Positions 24,501 to 33,027 of a stretch of 33,283 nt of DNA are shown here, piece after piece. The position numbers and the translations under genes were made by a program. Numbering within the stretch: position 1 is the stretch's first letter; each line of letters opens with the position of its first letter. The stretch spans positions 1 to 33,283 of the forward strand of contig JAQWPY010000020.1 in assembly GCA_029245145.1 (NCBI GenBank), in the 5' to 3' direction. The notes under the pieces were generated by a model, which had not been told where the DNA came from, searched no databases, and saw only the letters and a list, made by a program, of their open reading frames with translations. The DNA is from Pirellulales bacterium. Lineage in GTDB: Bacteria > Planctomycetota > Planctomycetia > Pirellulales > UBA7805.

Positions 24501-26315
24501 ATGCTAGACTGTAAACACATTCGCAACTTTTCCATCGTTGCTCATATCGATCATGGAAAAAGCACCCTCGCCGATCGTCTGTTGCAGGCGACCGGCACGG
24601 TCGAGTTGCGCCAGCTTAATGAGCAAATGCTCGACGATATGGAACTTGAGCGGGCACGGGGAATCACAATCAAAGCCCGAGCGGTCACAATGCAGTATGC
24701 CCATCAAGGGCAGCAGTATGAATTAAATCTCATCGATACCCCGGGGCATGTTGATTTCCATTATGAGGTTTCTCGTTCGTTGACATGCTGTGAAGGAGCT
24801 CTGCTTTTGGTCGATGCGTTTCAGGGCGTGGAAGCGCAGACGGTGGCCAACGCCTACGCAGCGATGGAACACAATCTGGAGGTGCTTCCCGTACTTAATA
24901 AGATTGATGTGACGCATGCAAGGCCAGATGAAGTCGCGGAAGAGTTGGAACAAAGCCTCGGTTTCGATGCGGTCGATACGCTGCGGTGCAGTGCCAAAAC
25001 GGGAGTGGGGGTCGAGGAGTTGCTGGCACAAATCGTCGAGCGTATCCCGCCACCGGTGGGCAATCCGGGTGGGCCACTGCAAGCGATGGTTTTTGATTCA
25101 CACTACGATGAATTCCGGGGGGCGATCACCTATATCCGCGTGATCAACGGCACGGTACGCAAAGGGGAAAAAATTTGTTTTCTCCGGTCAGGGACGGAAC
25201 ATGAGGTTCTCGAACTCGGCCACTTTGTCCCGCAACGGAAGGCCGCGAAAACACTCCAAGCCGGTCAGGTGGGCTATCTGATTTGCAATATCAAGCAATT
25301 GGGGAATGTCCATATCGGTGATACGGTTTCCGCCTGTAAAGATACCGGGGTTCAGCCGTTGCCCGGCTATCAAGAGCCGAAGCGGATGGTGTATTGCGGT
25401 CTCTACCCCTCAGACGGCGAAAATTTTGAGCAGTTGCGAGAGGCGCTCAAAAAACTGGCGATCAATGACCCCAGTTTTGAATTCGAGCCCGAGACGAGCG
25501 ATGCGCTGGGCTTTGGTTTCCGCTGCGGATTTCTGGGCCTGCTCCACATGGAGATTATCCAGCAGCGGCTCGAGCAAGAGTCGGACCTCGATCTGGTGCA
25601 GACCGCCCCGAATGTAACCTATGAGATTGATACGGTTAGTGGTGAAACGCTACAGATTCACACCCCCCAAGATGTGCCAGAAGCAGGGGAGATTGAGGAG
25701 TTCCGCCAACCGATTGTGCGTGTGAGCCTGCTTTTGCCAACCGAATACATTGGCCCGGCCATGAAGCTTTGCGAAGATCGCCGAGGCAAATATGTGCGGA
25801 CCGAGTATCTCTCCCCGACGCGGGCGATTCTCATCTACGACATGGCGCTGGCCGAGGTGATTTACGACATGCACGATCGGCTCAAAAGCGCCACCAAAGG
25901 GTTTGGGACGATGGACTACGAGGTTCTCGGATATTTTCCCGCCGATCTGGTACGGCTCGATATCCTTGTGGGGAGCAAGCGTGTCGATGCCTTGAGTATT
26001 ATTTGTGATCGACGCGATGCGGATTCCCGGGGAAGGGCGGTCGTCAAAAAATTGCGTAAGGAAATCGACCGGCACATGTTTGAAGTTGCCTTACAGGCGG
26101 CGATCGGTACACGGATCATCGCTCGCGAGACGATCTCGGCGCTACGAAAAAATGTAACGGCGAAATGTTATGGAGGTGATATCTCCCGGAAGCGCAAGCT
26201 GTGGGCCAAACAGAAGGAGGGCAAAAAGCGGATGAAATCGATCGGCAGCGTCGACATCCCTCAAAAAGCCTTTCTCGCAGTACTCGACACGGGAGAGGCG
26301 GAAGGGAAGAAGTAG
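24501..26315 (+). CDS. lepA: Elongation factor 4 (LepA) GTPase
   Basis: A 604-residue translational GTPase, the usual LepA length, which binds ribosomes and affects translation under stress and during 30S biogenesis. The G1 motif is AHIDHGKSTL (14-23), G3 is DTPGHVD (79-85) and G4 is NKID (133-136). The effector segment RARGITIKA precedes G3. EF-G-like domains II, III and V follow (for example FGFRCGFLGLLHMEIIQQRL). The LepA-specific C-terminal domain ends SRKRKLWAKQKEGKKRMKSIG and VDIPQKAFLAVL. The ATG at 24501 gives the standard N terminus (HIRNFSIVAHIDHGKS). No Shine-Dalgarno is visible; a stem-loop sits just upstream. The gene is convergent with yjbQ. Confidence 0.98.
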   Translation: MLDCKHIRNFSIVAHIDHGKSTLADRLLQATGTVELRQLNEQMLDDMELERARGITIKARAVTMQYAHQGQQYELNLIDTPGHVDFHYEVSRSLTCCEGALLLVDAFQGVEAQTVANAYAAMEHNLEVLPVLNKIDVTHARPDEVAEELEQSLGFDAVDTLRCSAKTGVGVEELLAQIVERIPPPVGNPGGPLQAMVFDSHYDEFRGAITYIRVINGTVRKGEKICFLRSGTEHEVLELGHFVPQRKAAKTLQAGQVGYLICNIKQLGNVHIGDTVSACKDTGVQPLPGYQEPKRMVYCGLYPSDGENFEQLREALKKLAINDPSFEFEPETSDALGFGFRCGFLGLLHMEIIQQRLEQESDLDLVQTAPNVTYEIDTVSGETLQIHTPQDVPEAGEIEEFRQPIVRVSLLLPTEYIGPAMKLCEDRRGKYVRTEYLSPTRAILIYDMALAEVIYDMHDRLKSATKGFGTMDYEVLGYFPADLVRLDILVGSKRVDALSIICDRRDADSRGRAVVKKLRKEIDRHMFEVALQAAIGTRIIARETISALRKNVTAKCYGGDISRKRKLWAKQKEGKKRMKSIGSVDIPQKAFLAVLDTGEAEGKK

Positions 26316-26323
26316 GACGATGT

Positions 26324-26758
26324 TCACTCGCCGAGAATCTTTACCAGGACCCGCTTCTGCCGCCCGCCATCAAATTCATAGTAGAAAATGTGTTCCCACG
26401 GTCCTAAGTGGAGTTTGCCCTCGGTGATGGCAACCACCACCTCGCGGCCCATAATTTGCCGCTTGTGATGGGCATCGGCGTTGTCTTCTCCGGTGCGGTT
26501 GTGCAGATACCCGCCTCGATCGGGGTCCGTTCCGGGGTCGAATGGTACCAGCTCCTCGAGCCAGCGTTCGTAATCGGCATGGAGCCCCGGTTCGTTGTCG
26601 TTGATAAAAACCGAGGCGGTAATGTGCATGGCATTTACAAGCACAAGACCCTCTTGCACACCACTTTTTTTCACCAGGCCCTCCACTTCCTTATGAAGTG
26701 AAACAATCGCCCGGCGAGAGGGTATTTCCATCCAAAGCTCTTCGGTGAGACATTTCAT
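26324..26758 (-). CDS. yjbQ: YjbQ/UPF0047 family protein
   Basis: A 144-residue single-domain protein of the YjbQ (UPF0047) family. Members show weak thiamine-phosphate synthase activity, but the true role is uncertain. Family signatures are [22 protein letters not shown], the His-rich [12 protein letters not shown]-like block ([12 protein letters not shown]) and the C-terminal [16 protein letters not shown] followed by KRVLVKILG. The frame is open upstream to 26938, but that overlaps ybaK, so the ATG at 26758 is chosen. It starts 13 nt after the ybaK stop and is probably translated from the same transcript. Confidence 0.9.
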   Translation of the reverse strand: MKCLTEELWMEIPSRRAIVSLHKEVEGLVKKSGVQEGLVLVNAMHITASVFINDNEPGLHADYERWLEELVPFDPGTDPDRGGYLHNRTGEDNADAHHKRQIMGREVVVAITEGKLHLGPWEHIFYYEFDGGRQKRVLVKILGE

Positions 26759-26771
26759 GGCCAGTAGCTTT

Positions 26772-27245
26772 CTAGGTTGTCGCGGTCGTGCACGTTTGTA
26801 ATTTCGGGTTTTCCGCATCCCGGTAATCGGTGTATTGCATGCTGATTGAGATGGCATGGTCTCCCGCATTGAAATTAATCCGTTCGTTGTCGCCCAGCGC
26901 GGGATCGCAGATTGTGGCAATGTCAAAAAGGCTTCCAAACGGGGGAATCGATCCGGGCCGCAGCCCGGTTAACTCCCAGACCTCCTCAGCGCTGGCGAAA
27001 CGAAGTTTCCGATAACCCAATTCCCGCCGTACTTCCTTGCTCGCGAGCTTCCGATCGGCTGGCATCACGAACATAACCATCTCCTGATCGCACTTGCAAA
27101 TCAGTGCTTTCGCGCCGCTGGCCAGCGGCACGCCCCGCACGGCCGCCGCTTCGGCGCTGGTGGTGACCGGTGCGTGCCGGAGCGTTTCGTAGGAGATGTT
27201 TTTCGACGAGAGTAAAGATTCAATTTTTTCAAACACAGTACTCAT
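26772..27245 (-). CDS. YbaK/EbsC family aminoacyl-tRNA deacylase-like protein
   Basis: A 157-residue protein of the YbaK/ProX editing-domain family. Members hydrolyse mischarged aminoacyl-tRNAs in the cytoplasm. Visible signatures are the N-terminal helix followed by [20 protein letters not shown], the conserved Lys46 in SGAKALICK, the SKEVRRELG segment and the [11 protein letters not shown] loop, matching the family GxxPPF motif. The ATG at 27245 gives the normal N terminus; the longer frame to 27380 adds nothing family-like. No good ribosome site is seen. The stop is 13 nt from the yjbQ start. Substrate (Cys-tRNA-Pro, Ala-tRNA-Pro or other) cannot be assigned. Confidence 0.9.
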   Translation of the reverse strand: MSTVFEKIESLLSSKNISYETLRHAPVTTSAEAAAVRGVPLASGAKALICKCDQEMVMFVMPADRKLASKEVRRELGYRKLRFASAEEVWELTGLRPGSIPPFGSLFDIATICDPALGDNERINFNAGDHAISISMQYTDYRDAENPKLQTCTTATT

Positions 27246-27486
27246 GCAAGGATTTACTTTTCGGAATGTTGTGCGGGAATGCTTTAGGCCGGTCCGATTA
27301 TGGTGCGGATTTTGAAAAATGGAAGCGGTGGGGAACGTGTGGGCAATACCTACCATGGCTTTTGGTGAGCCTGCTAGCACGGATAGCCGTCTCGCGGGGG
27401 CACCCGGCTAATCTCATCTTGCCCTCGCCCCGTAGGACGACTACTCTCCGCACCGCCGGTCGATTGCTAGCAAGTGCGAGAGATCT

Positions 27487-28299
27487 ATGCTGCGTTCCCT
27501 TTATAGACTTTGTTGGATATTACAGGATGCGAGTACGCCTGCGGGTCGTCGCTTCGCGCTGACAATCCAGTTATTTATCCTCTGCTCTCTTGGCTCTTTT
27601 GCCGTTTCGACCCTGCCTAATCTTTCTCCCGGCATACGATCATTTCTTTGGTGGGAGGAACTGGTGGTCGTCGTGATGTTCACCTTCGAATATGCGGTGC
27701 GGTTGATCGCAGCCCCCAAAAAGAGAAGTTACATCTTCAGTTTTTTTGGTCTGATTGACTTGATGTCGATTTTACCTTTTTATATTCGCATGGGCATCGA
27801 TCTGCGTGCACTGCGGGCGGTGCGCGTTGTGCGGATCTTCCAAATCCTCAAATTAGTGCGTTACAGTAAGGCGATCCAGCGGTTCCACCGCGCGTTTTTA
27901 CTCTCCAAAGAAGAAATCGCCCTCTTCTTTTCGATCACCGGTATCATGCTGTTCGTATCGGCGGTGGGTATTTACTATTTTGAACGGGATGCCCAACCCG
28001 ACAAATTTGCCTCGATTTTTCACAGTCTTTGGTGGGCAGTGATTACCTTGACCACGGTCGGCTACGGGGATATCTACCCCGTCACACTCGGAGGCCGCTT
28101 CTTTACGGTGGCTGTCTTGATGGTCGGTATCGGCATCGTCGCCGTCCCCGCGGCCATCGTAACCTCCGCACTCAGTCAGGCGCGACATCTGGAAGGGGAA
28201 GAGGCGGCCGCTGAGAGGACGATACCGGAGGAGAGCGACGAGCCACCCAATCTTCTTAATCTCACTGCGCAGCCTGTCGCGCATCGGGAAGCGGCATGA
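27487..28299 (+). CDS. Voltage-gated-type potassium channel (ion transporter family)
   Basis: A 270-residue six-TM potassium channel subunit. S1-S3 occupy about residues 25-100. S4 is the Arg-rich segment LRALRAVRVVRIFQILKLVR (106-125) with basic residues spaced every three, the voltage-sensor pattern. S5 lies near 145-165. The pore helix and selectivity filter TLTTVGYGDIYP follow (TVGYGD at 190-195), and S6 is at about 205-230. The C-terminal 40 residues are acidic and soluble, with no RCK or cyclic-nucleotide domain. The ATG at 27487 has GAGAG just upstream. The stop overlaps the cinA-like start by 4 bp (ATGA), so the two are translationally coupled. Confidence 0.93.
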   Translation: MLRSLYRLCWILQDASTPAGRRFALTIQLFILCSLGSFAVSTLPNLSPGIRSFLWWEELVVVVMFTFEYAVRLIAAPKKRSYIFSFFGLIDLMSILPFYIRMGIDLRALRAVRVVRIFQILKLVRYSKAIQRFHRAFLLSKEEIALFFSITGIMLFVSAVGIYYFERDAQPDKFASIFHSLWWAVITLTTVGYGDIYPVTLGGRFFTVAVLMVGIGIVAVPAAIVTSALSQARHLEGEEAAAERTIPEESDEPPNLLNLTAQPVAHREAA

Positions 28300-28802
28300 A
28301 TTTGGAACAGCTGCGTTTGCTCGTTGAAAAACTCCAACGTCTTCAGCACCGACTTGTGCTGGCAGAGAGTTGCACCGGGGGGCTGGTGGCGTCGCGTCTC
28401 ACTTCAATCGCCGGTGCTTCGGAGATTTTTTGCGGTTCAATGGTGACCTACCGCGAAGCGACGAAGCGAGAGTGGCTGGCGATTTCATCAGCCGATCTGC
28501 AAGCATTTACTGCCGTGAGCCGGGAGGTGACTCAGGAAATGGGACGGGCAGTTCTAACCGCAACCCCCGAAGCATCCACTGCGGTAGCAGTGACCGGGCA
28601 CCTCGGTCCGAATGCACCTGAGGGGTTCGATGGCACTATTTTTGTCGCGATCATCCGTCGCGAGATTGCCACTAATGGCGATCCGCTGTTGATCGAGCGA
28701 AAATTTTCGCTCGCGGGCACAGATCGAAAAACGCGGCAGGCCGAGGCGGCAGACTTCGTTCTCGGGTTGATTGACGACGTTTCAGAATCGCCGCCATTCT
28801 AG
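28296..28802 (+). CDS. pncC: CinA C-terminal family protein (nicotinamide-nucleotide amidohydrolase)
   Basis: A 168-residue stand-alone CinA C-terminal domain (PncC-type). Such enzymes deamidate nicotinamide mononucleotide to nicotinate mononucleotide in NAD recycling. The signature is LAESCTGGLVASRLT (catalytic Ser25), followed by the conserved Tyr and Lys in GSMVTYREATK and the ATPEASTAVAVTGHLGP strand-turn (usually xGIAGPxG). The usual Gly-Pro turn is GHLGP here. Start ATG overlaps the channel stop. Its TAG shares the CTAG tetramer with the convergent chelatase stop (28799-28802). Confidence 0.9.
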   Translation: MNLEQLRLLVEKLQRLQHRLVLAESCTGGLVASRLTSIAGASEIFCGSMVTYREATKREWLAISSADLQAFTAVSREVTQEMGRAVLTATPEASTAVAVTGHLGPNAPEGFDGTIFVAIIRREIATNGDPLLIERKFSLAGTDRKTRQAEAADFVLGLIDDVSESPPF

Positions 28803-29272
28803 GTTGCCGCTTGGCGGAAAGTGCACTTATCTGTGTTCTCACAGAGAGGGCAATCGGGAGTTTCACCTCGCCCGTGTCCCAGGCATTCGGCAATCCGCTC
28901 GGCAATCACTTCAGCCATCAAGGGATGGGTGCCCAGTGGGGCGGTGACCAGATACGAGGTCTGAGGATGCTGCGCGGCGGCAGTTGCAGCCAACTGTGGG
29001 ATATCGGCATCCCAATGCCGACCTGGAAGGAGAAAGAAGGGGTGGATGACAATCTCGACCGCGCCCTGGCGGACGCACTTGCCGTAGGCGGTCGCAATCG
29101 ACGGTTCGGCCAACTCCATGTGTGCCGGTTCGACAATCGCGTAGGGCGATGAATCTCGAAAGGAATTCACGATCTGCAAGAGTGTTTGATTACTTTCTTC
29201 ACGTCGCGAACCATGGTCGACGATAATTATACCCAACGTTTTGATCGCATCGTTTTCTACCACGTCACTCAT
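28799..29272 (-). CDS. CbiX/SirB-type sirohydrochlorin chelatase with Cys-rich tail
   Basis: A 157-residue small chelatase of the CbiX/SirB type, which inserts Co or Fe into sirohydrochlorin for cobalamin or siroheme. It has the N-terminal strand and His20 in IIIVDHGSRREESN, EPAHMELAEPSI, and the second metal region HPFFLLPGRHWDADIP (His77, His86). Residues 133-150 form an added tail, HGRGETPDCPLCENTDKC, with Cys141, Cys144 and Cys150, which could bind a metal or cluster. No other cobalamin or siroheme gene is adjacent, so the metal is not decided. Start ATG at 29272. It is convergent with and overlaps the pncC stop. Confidence 0.88.
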   Translation of the reverse strand: MSDVVENDAIKTLGIIIVDHGSRREESNQTLLQIVNSFRDSSPYAIVEPAHMELAEPSIATAYGKCVRQGAVEIVIHPFFLLPGRHWDADIPQLAATAAAQHPQTSYLVTAPLGTHPLMAEVIAERIAECLGHGRGETPDCPLCENTDKCTFRQAAT

Positions 29273-29299
29273 CGTCCAGGAGAAAAAAGGATTTTTAAA

Positions 29300-30325
29300 T
29301 TAAGGCTTCTCGTCGTAACGATTGGCTTGCTCTTCGTGTACTCGCGGGTCAATGTCGAATGCGAGTCCGCGGGTCGAACCATCGCAGAAAACCGCATTCC
29401 AGACTTCGTGCGGGCCACCGAAGTGACGATTCAGTCCATCGCCGTTATCGACTGAATCCCGGAGTGGTAGCAGATCGCGACTGGCGAACCGATTGATATC
29501 AATACAATATCCGGTGTACATGCTTTCGTTATCGCCTTTATCCGATCCATTTTCATAATCACCCTGAAAGAGATATTTTTCGGCAACGAGTAGGGTATTG
29601 CTGTTTCCATCGACCAGCGCACGCGGTCGCACGCGGCTCCTTTGATAACTGACTCCGTTAAATTGACTCATATCCTGCCACGCAAACGTTGCTGCCTCTT
29701 CGATCGAATTGGGGCCCGGCGGAGGATTTTCATCCATCACACTTCCCGCATTGATTGCGTAACAAGCGCGGGCAACCTCCGTGACCGGACCCGAATTGAC
29801 GGGTTGGTACAGGTGAGGCGATGGGCCCGTGATGGGCCATGCACGTGAACCGCGCCGCGAGGGACACGTAAAAGTTGCGATGGGAATTTGATTCCGCTCA
29901 GCGATGGCAGTCAGACGTTCCTCTTCGGAAAGACCGCGTCCCATGCTGTGAATTGCTTCCTGGCCGATAAAGGGCAAAATATTGAAGATCCAACCGCCAG
30001 GCTGTTCCTCGCCACTTCCCCGCCCGGGGTCACCCACCCACTGATAACCCCAGCCACCGGAAGGGTATGAGTAAAATTTTTCCACGTGAGTTTGCGTCGC
30101 CAGTCCGATCTGTCGTAGATGATTGGTACAGGTCGTCCTCTGCGCTGCCTCACGAACCGAACCGAGTGCAGGGAGCAGCAGCGCAATGAGAATGCCTACA
30201 ATGGCGATCACGACCAGTAATTCGACGAGGGTAAAACCGCGCTGTCGAGATATGTGTGATCGCACGCTTCTGTACGCTTTCACTCGGTGTAACGAGATTA
30301 GATTCATACGATTATCGTAATCCAT
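29300..30325 (-). CDS. DUF1559 family prepilin-like protein
   Basis: A planctomycete-type DUF1559 protein of about 341 residues. The type IV prepilin/pseudopilin N terminus reads RGFTLVELLVVIAIVGILIALL, with processing expected before Phe of GFTLVE, followed by LLPALGSVREAAQRTTC. The C-terminal DUF1559 block NRHFGGPHEVWNAVFCDGS is the H-motif conserved in the family. These proteins are made in large paralogous sets in planctomycetes and are probably secreted by a type II/IV pilus-like system; their role is unknown. The start may be ATG at 30325 or 30307; the longer frame to 30469 overlaps the divergent DUF1499 gene and is rejected. Confidence 0.92.
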   Translation of the reverse strand: MDYDNRMNLISLHRVKAYRSVRSHISRQRGFTLVELLVVIAIVGILIALLLPALGSVREAAQRTTCTNHLRQIGLATQTHVEKFYSYPSGGWGYQWVGDPGRGSGEEQPGGWIFNILPFIGQEAIHSMGRGLSEEERLTAIAERNQIPIATFTCPSRRGSRAWPITGPSPHLYQPVNSGPVTEVARACYAINAGSVMDENPPPGPNSIEEAATFAWQDMSQFNGVSYQRSRVRPRALVDGNSNTLLVAEKYLFQGDYENGSDKGDNESMYTGYCIDINRFASRDLLPLRDSVDNGDGLNRHFGGPHEVWNAVFCDGSTRGLAFDIDPRVHEEQANRYDEKP

Positions 30326-30403
30326 CCGCTGAATTCTTGTAGTCTTACAGGGAAAAAATCGTGTTCTTTGTGCCGGACTCCCAATTTTCCTTCCTTTATA
30401 AAT

Positions 30404-30412
30404 TGCTATAAT
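30404..30412 (+). promoter_or_regulatory. Extended -10 promoter of the DUF1499 gene
   Basis: TGC-TATAAT is a perfect extended -10 element. The expected transcript start near 30419 gives a leader of about 36 nt to the ATG at 30455. The -35 is poor. The divergent DUF1559 gene starts at 30325, so the spacer is shared. Confidence 0.55.
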
Positions 30413-30454
30413 TCCGCGAATTGATCGATAATTTCTTCTGCGGAAAAAAGAGCG

Positions 30455-30928
30455 ATGCGGGCGAAGCATGTTTTTCGATATTTGTTGCTGCCTCTCGGCA
30501 TTGTTTTTCTGTTGTGCTTAGGAGTTTGCCTTATGCCACCACCTCAACCGAGCCGTCTGGGATTGATCGATGGAAAACTCAATGCTTGTCCCGAGTCCCC
30601 CAACTGCGTCTCGAGTGAATCGCTTGATGAGCAGCACCAAGTTACTCCGCTCCCGTTTTCGGGGTCTGCCGACGATGCATTGCAGCGAGTGATTGAGGTG
30701 GTAGGTGCGATGCCGCGAACGCAGTTGATTACTCAGAAAAACAACTATCTTCATTTCGAATGTCGCAGCCGCCTTCTCCGATTCGTAGATGATCTCGAGT
30801 TTTACGTCGATCCAGAGCGGCATGTTATTCAGGTCCGCTCGGCTTCTCGTGTGGGTTACTCCGATTTGGGGGTGAATCGTAAGCGTGTCGAAAAGGTGCG
30901 TGAGGCGCTTCTGGCCAAGGGGCTTTAG
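30455..30928 (+). CDS. DUF1499 domain protein, membrane-anchored
   Basis: A 157-residue DUF1499 protein of unknown function. It opens with an uncleaved or signal-like hydrophobic segment (YLLLPLGIVFLLCLGVCLM, about 9-27). The conserved N-terminal block CPESPNCVSSES follows, with Cys45 and Cys51 as possible disulfide or metal ligands. Strand-rich core blocks are NYLHFECRSRLLRFVDDLEFYVD and IQVRSASRVGYSDLGVNRKRVE. Length fits the family. The segment is likely periplasmic. GGAAA about 9 nt before the ATG provides a modest ribosome site. Confidence 0.9.
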   Translation: MRAKHVFRYLLLPLGIVFLLCLGVCLMPPPQPSRLGLIDGKLNACPESPNCVSSESLDEQHQVTPLPFSGSADDALQRVIEVVGAMPRTQLITQKNNYLHFECRSRLLRFVDDLEFYVDPERHVIQVRSASRVGYSDLGVNRKRVEKVREALLAKGL

Positions 30929-31165
30929 AGCCCCTGCCCGCTGCTCTCCGAATCCACCTAACGCATTAATGGATTGCCATGTGTTGGTGCGTATCTGAAG
31001 CGGGCAAGTCTGGTCACCGCCCCTTTCCTCTTTTACCCATTCAACGAGAATGAGCCGGTAAAGTCAGCGCCTATCGCCAAAGGGTATACAAACTTCCAAT
31101 CCTACGTGTCTTGTGGATTTTTATACCTGGCGGTTTCGTTTGCCCGGATGAGGAAAGGAACAGAG

Positions 31166-32239
31166 ATGAATCGGCAGCAGAGATGGATCGCATTGTGTCT
31201 GCTTGGGGCCAGTGTCACGAGTGTGCTCCGCGTCAGTGCTCAGGAGACAACGTCCTTTTCCAAGCAAATCGCGGCGAAAGTGGACTCTGATGCCAAGCCA
31301 CTCAAGCCCCTTCCGGTCAGTTTCGACTACGATCCGGCCATCCGCGAGGAGCGACTCTTCGATGGCTCGCTGCGGGTCGGGCTCTGTCTGGGATTGGATG
31401 ATGCAGAAGCACTCAAGGGCCCGCTGGTGGCTGAAGTGAAGCTGATCGACTTGAGTCACTCGCATCGCTCCCATACCCGTTTCGTTCCCATCAAGGTTGA
31501 CCGGGATGTCTTTCGAGGGGACCTCGCCTCTCCCGCATCCGCGCCGCCTCCGACGGCAGGAGAAGATTGGGACGGATATCAATTTCAAATTGTCCGCTAT
31601 GCGCATTTTGATTTACAGAACCTCGGTGAGGAGGCGCCCCTGCTCAATCCGGCCCGTGTGTACCGCCTGTTTGTGAGTTTGCACCGCAAGGCACCTCACC
31701 AGGGCCCCGCAACGCTTCTCGGACAGGTGCCTTATCCCTACTACACGGCGACGTCGGGTTCGACGCGACTGGATCGCGCGAGGCAGAGAATTGTGATGCG
31801 TACATTCAAGGAATTTTATTACCGGCTCAATGGCTGGCGAACGGGTGAAAAATATCCGATGGACTGCTACGCCTATTACATGTGGGCCACCGGGTTTTGT
31901 ACGGTCGGGAGCCAGAACGGGCGCACCCAATTACATAACCTGTTCGACAAAGAGAACCCCTACAACTTGGGAAGCCACATTCCTGATCTCAGTGGCGAAG
32001 GACCGATCCACGGAGACTATGTCCGCATGCCCGGCCACAGTTTTATGCTTCTCAGTTACGATGCGGAGCAGGGCCAGGTCTGGACGATGGAGGGGAACTT
32101 TAACAGCACCGTCGAAGTTGTCGTCAGGACAGTACGCCCGAGTTGGCAAGTGGGACACCTGCGCGACCTCCACATTGTGCCGAATCTATTTCGCGTCTTT
32201 CCGGATCGGCCGCGACTCTTTCCCGGCTGGGGCGGCTGA
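31166..32239 (+). CDS. Exported protein, possible NlpC/P60-like Cys-His-Asn domain
   Basis: A 357-residue protein I cannot place in a named family. A Sec signal peptide covers residues 1-25 (WIALCLLGASVTSVLRVSA, cleavage before QETT). The middle region is strand-rich (about 50-195). The C-terminal part has YPMDCYAYYMWATGFC with Cys234, VRMPGHSFMLLSYD with His291, and TMEGNF with Glu309/Asn311. This order and spacing resemble the Cys-His-polar triad of NlpC/P60 or CHAP cysteine peptidases, though overall similarity is not clear. An upstream ATG at 31148 and the open frame to 30974 are possible, but AGGAAAGGAA just before 31166 and the signal peptide favour this start. It is probably periplasmic. 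Confidence 0.75.
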   Translation: MNRQQRWIALCLLGASVTSVLRVSAQETTSFSKQIAAKVDSDAKPLKPLPVSFDYDPAIREERLFDGSLRVGLCLGLDDAEALKGPLVAEVKLIDLSHSHRSHTRFVPIKVDRDVFRGDLASPASAPPPTAGEDWDGYQFQIVRYAHFDLQNLGEEAPLLNPARVYRLFVSLHRKAPHQGPATLLGQVPYPYYTATSGSTRLDRARQRIVMRTFKEFYYRLNGWRTGEKYPMDCYAYYMWATGFCTVGSQNGRTQLHNLFDKENPYNLGSHIPDLSGEGPIHGDYVRMPGHSFMLLSYDAEQGQVWTMEGNFNSTVEVVVRTVRPSWQVGHLRDLHIVPNLFRVFPDRPRLFPGWGG

Positions 32240-32325
32240 GATATCTCGTACTGACCGGATCTGATAGCGTGAGTGTCGTCCCGTTCCTGCGACATCGAAT
32301 TCTCAAAGTCGCCAGCAAGCAATAG

Positions 32326-32940
32326 TCATTTTATTGCCACCCCATGGTACATGTATCCGTGCGTCTTGGGCATCTTCTCCATGTAGAAGTTCTTGATCGA
32401 GACTGCACTGAATGCCCGCGACTCAATTAATCCACGAATATCCACATCGAGGCGGCAACCACCCACCAAATGTTTTTGCAATCCATTGAACCGACGCTGC
32501 CACTTATAGATGTTGAGATCCGGGCTCCGGCCATGCTCCAAGAAGAAAAATCGACCACCGGGCCGCAACACTCGGAGCAATTCACTCATTGCTTGCTGAA
32601 CCTGAGGAATACTGCAAAGGGTGACCGTGCTGACGACGCAATCGAATGTTTCCCCGTTAAAGGGAAGTGCTTCGCCACCAAGAATCCGCTGATCGACTTC
32701 GATGCCGGTCGCAGCGATCCGCTTCCGGAGAAGTTTGTTCATCCCCTCGCTCGGTTCGACCGTCGTGATTTTTTGAACATCCGCAGGGTAGCACGGCAGA
32801 TTGAGACCGGTCCCGACGCCGATCTCCAGAATATCGCCCTCCACCGCCGCCAGTTGTTCGGTGCGGTGCTTTGCCCAGTGCGGCGCATCAATCAGCCAGT
32901 CATAGACCCGGGGAAAAATCGCCTCGGCGTAGAATCCCAT
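32326..32940 (-). CDS. Class I SAM-dependent methyltransferase
   Basis: A 204-residue methyltransferase with motif I ILEIGVGTGLN (37-47), the acidic residue in TVEPSEGMNKLLRKR, the post-I block FDCVVSTVTLCSI and motif III LLRVLRPGGRFFFLEHG. Order and length resemble the small-molecule/UbiE or METTL7-like methyltransferases; the substrate is unknown. The ATG at 32940 has AGGA about 10 nt upstream. It lies 87 bp downstream of ssrA on the same strand and could receive read-through from it. Composition is like the neighbours, unlike the AT-rich methyltransferase at 22144. Confidence 0.9.
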   Translation of the reverse strand: MGFYAEAIFPRVYDWLIDAPHWAKHRTEQLAAVEGDILEIGVGTGLNLPCYPADVQKITTVEPSEGMNKLLRKRIAATGIEVDQRILGGEALPFNGETFDCVVSTVTLCSIPQVQQAMSELLRVLRPGGRFFFLEHGRSPDLNIYKWQRRFNGLQKHLVGGCRLDVDIRGLIESRAFSAVSIKNFYMEKMPKTHGYMYHGVAIK

Positions 32941-33027
32941 GGCATCATCCTGCCGCTACAGACCATCTTTTTCCACCTCCTCTACCGCGTGCAATAAATC
33001 AATAGAGTCCATAGCGCACACTGCAAG

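Noticed and set aside
27464-27473. Palindrome TTGCTAGCAA upstream of the voltage-gated channel
   Set aside because: A 10-bp palindrome is expected by chance in a window of this size and no second copy was seen.
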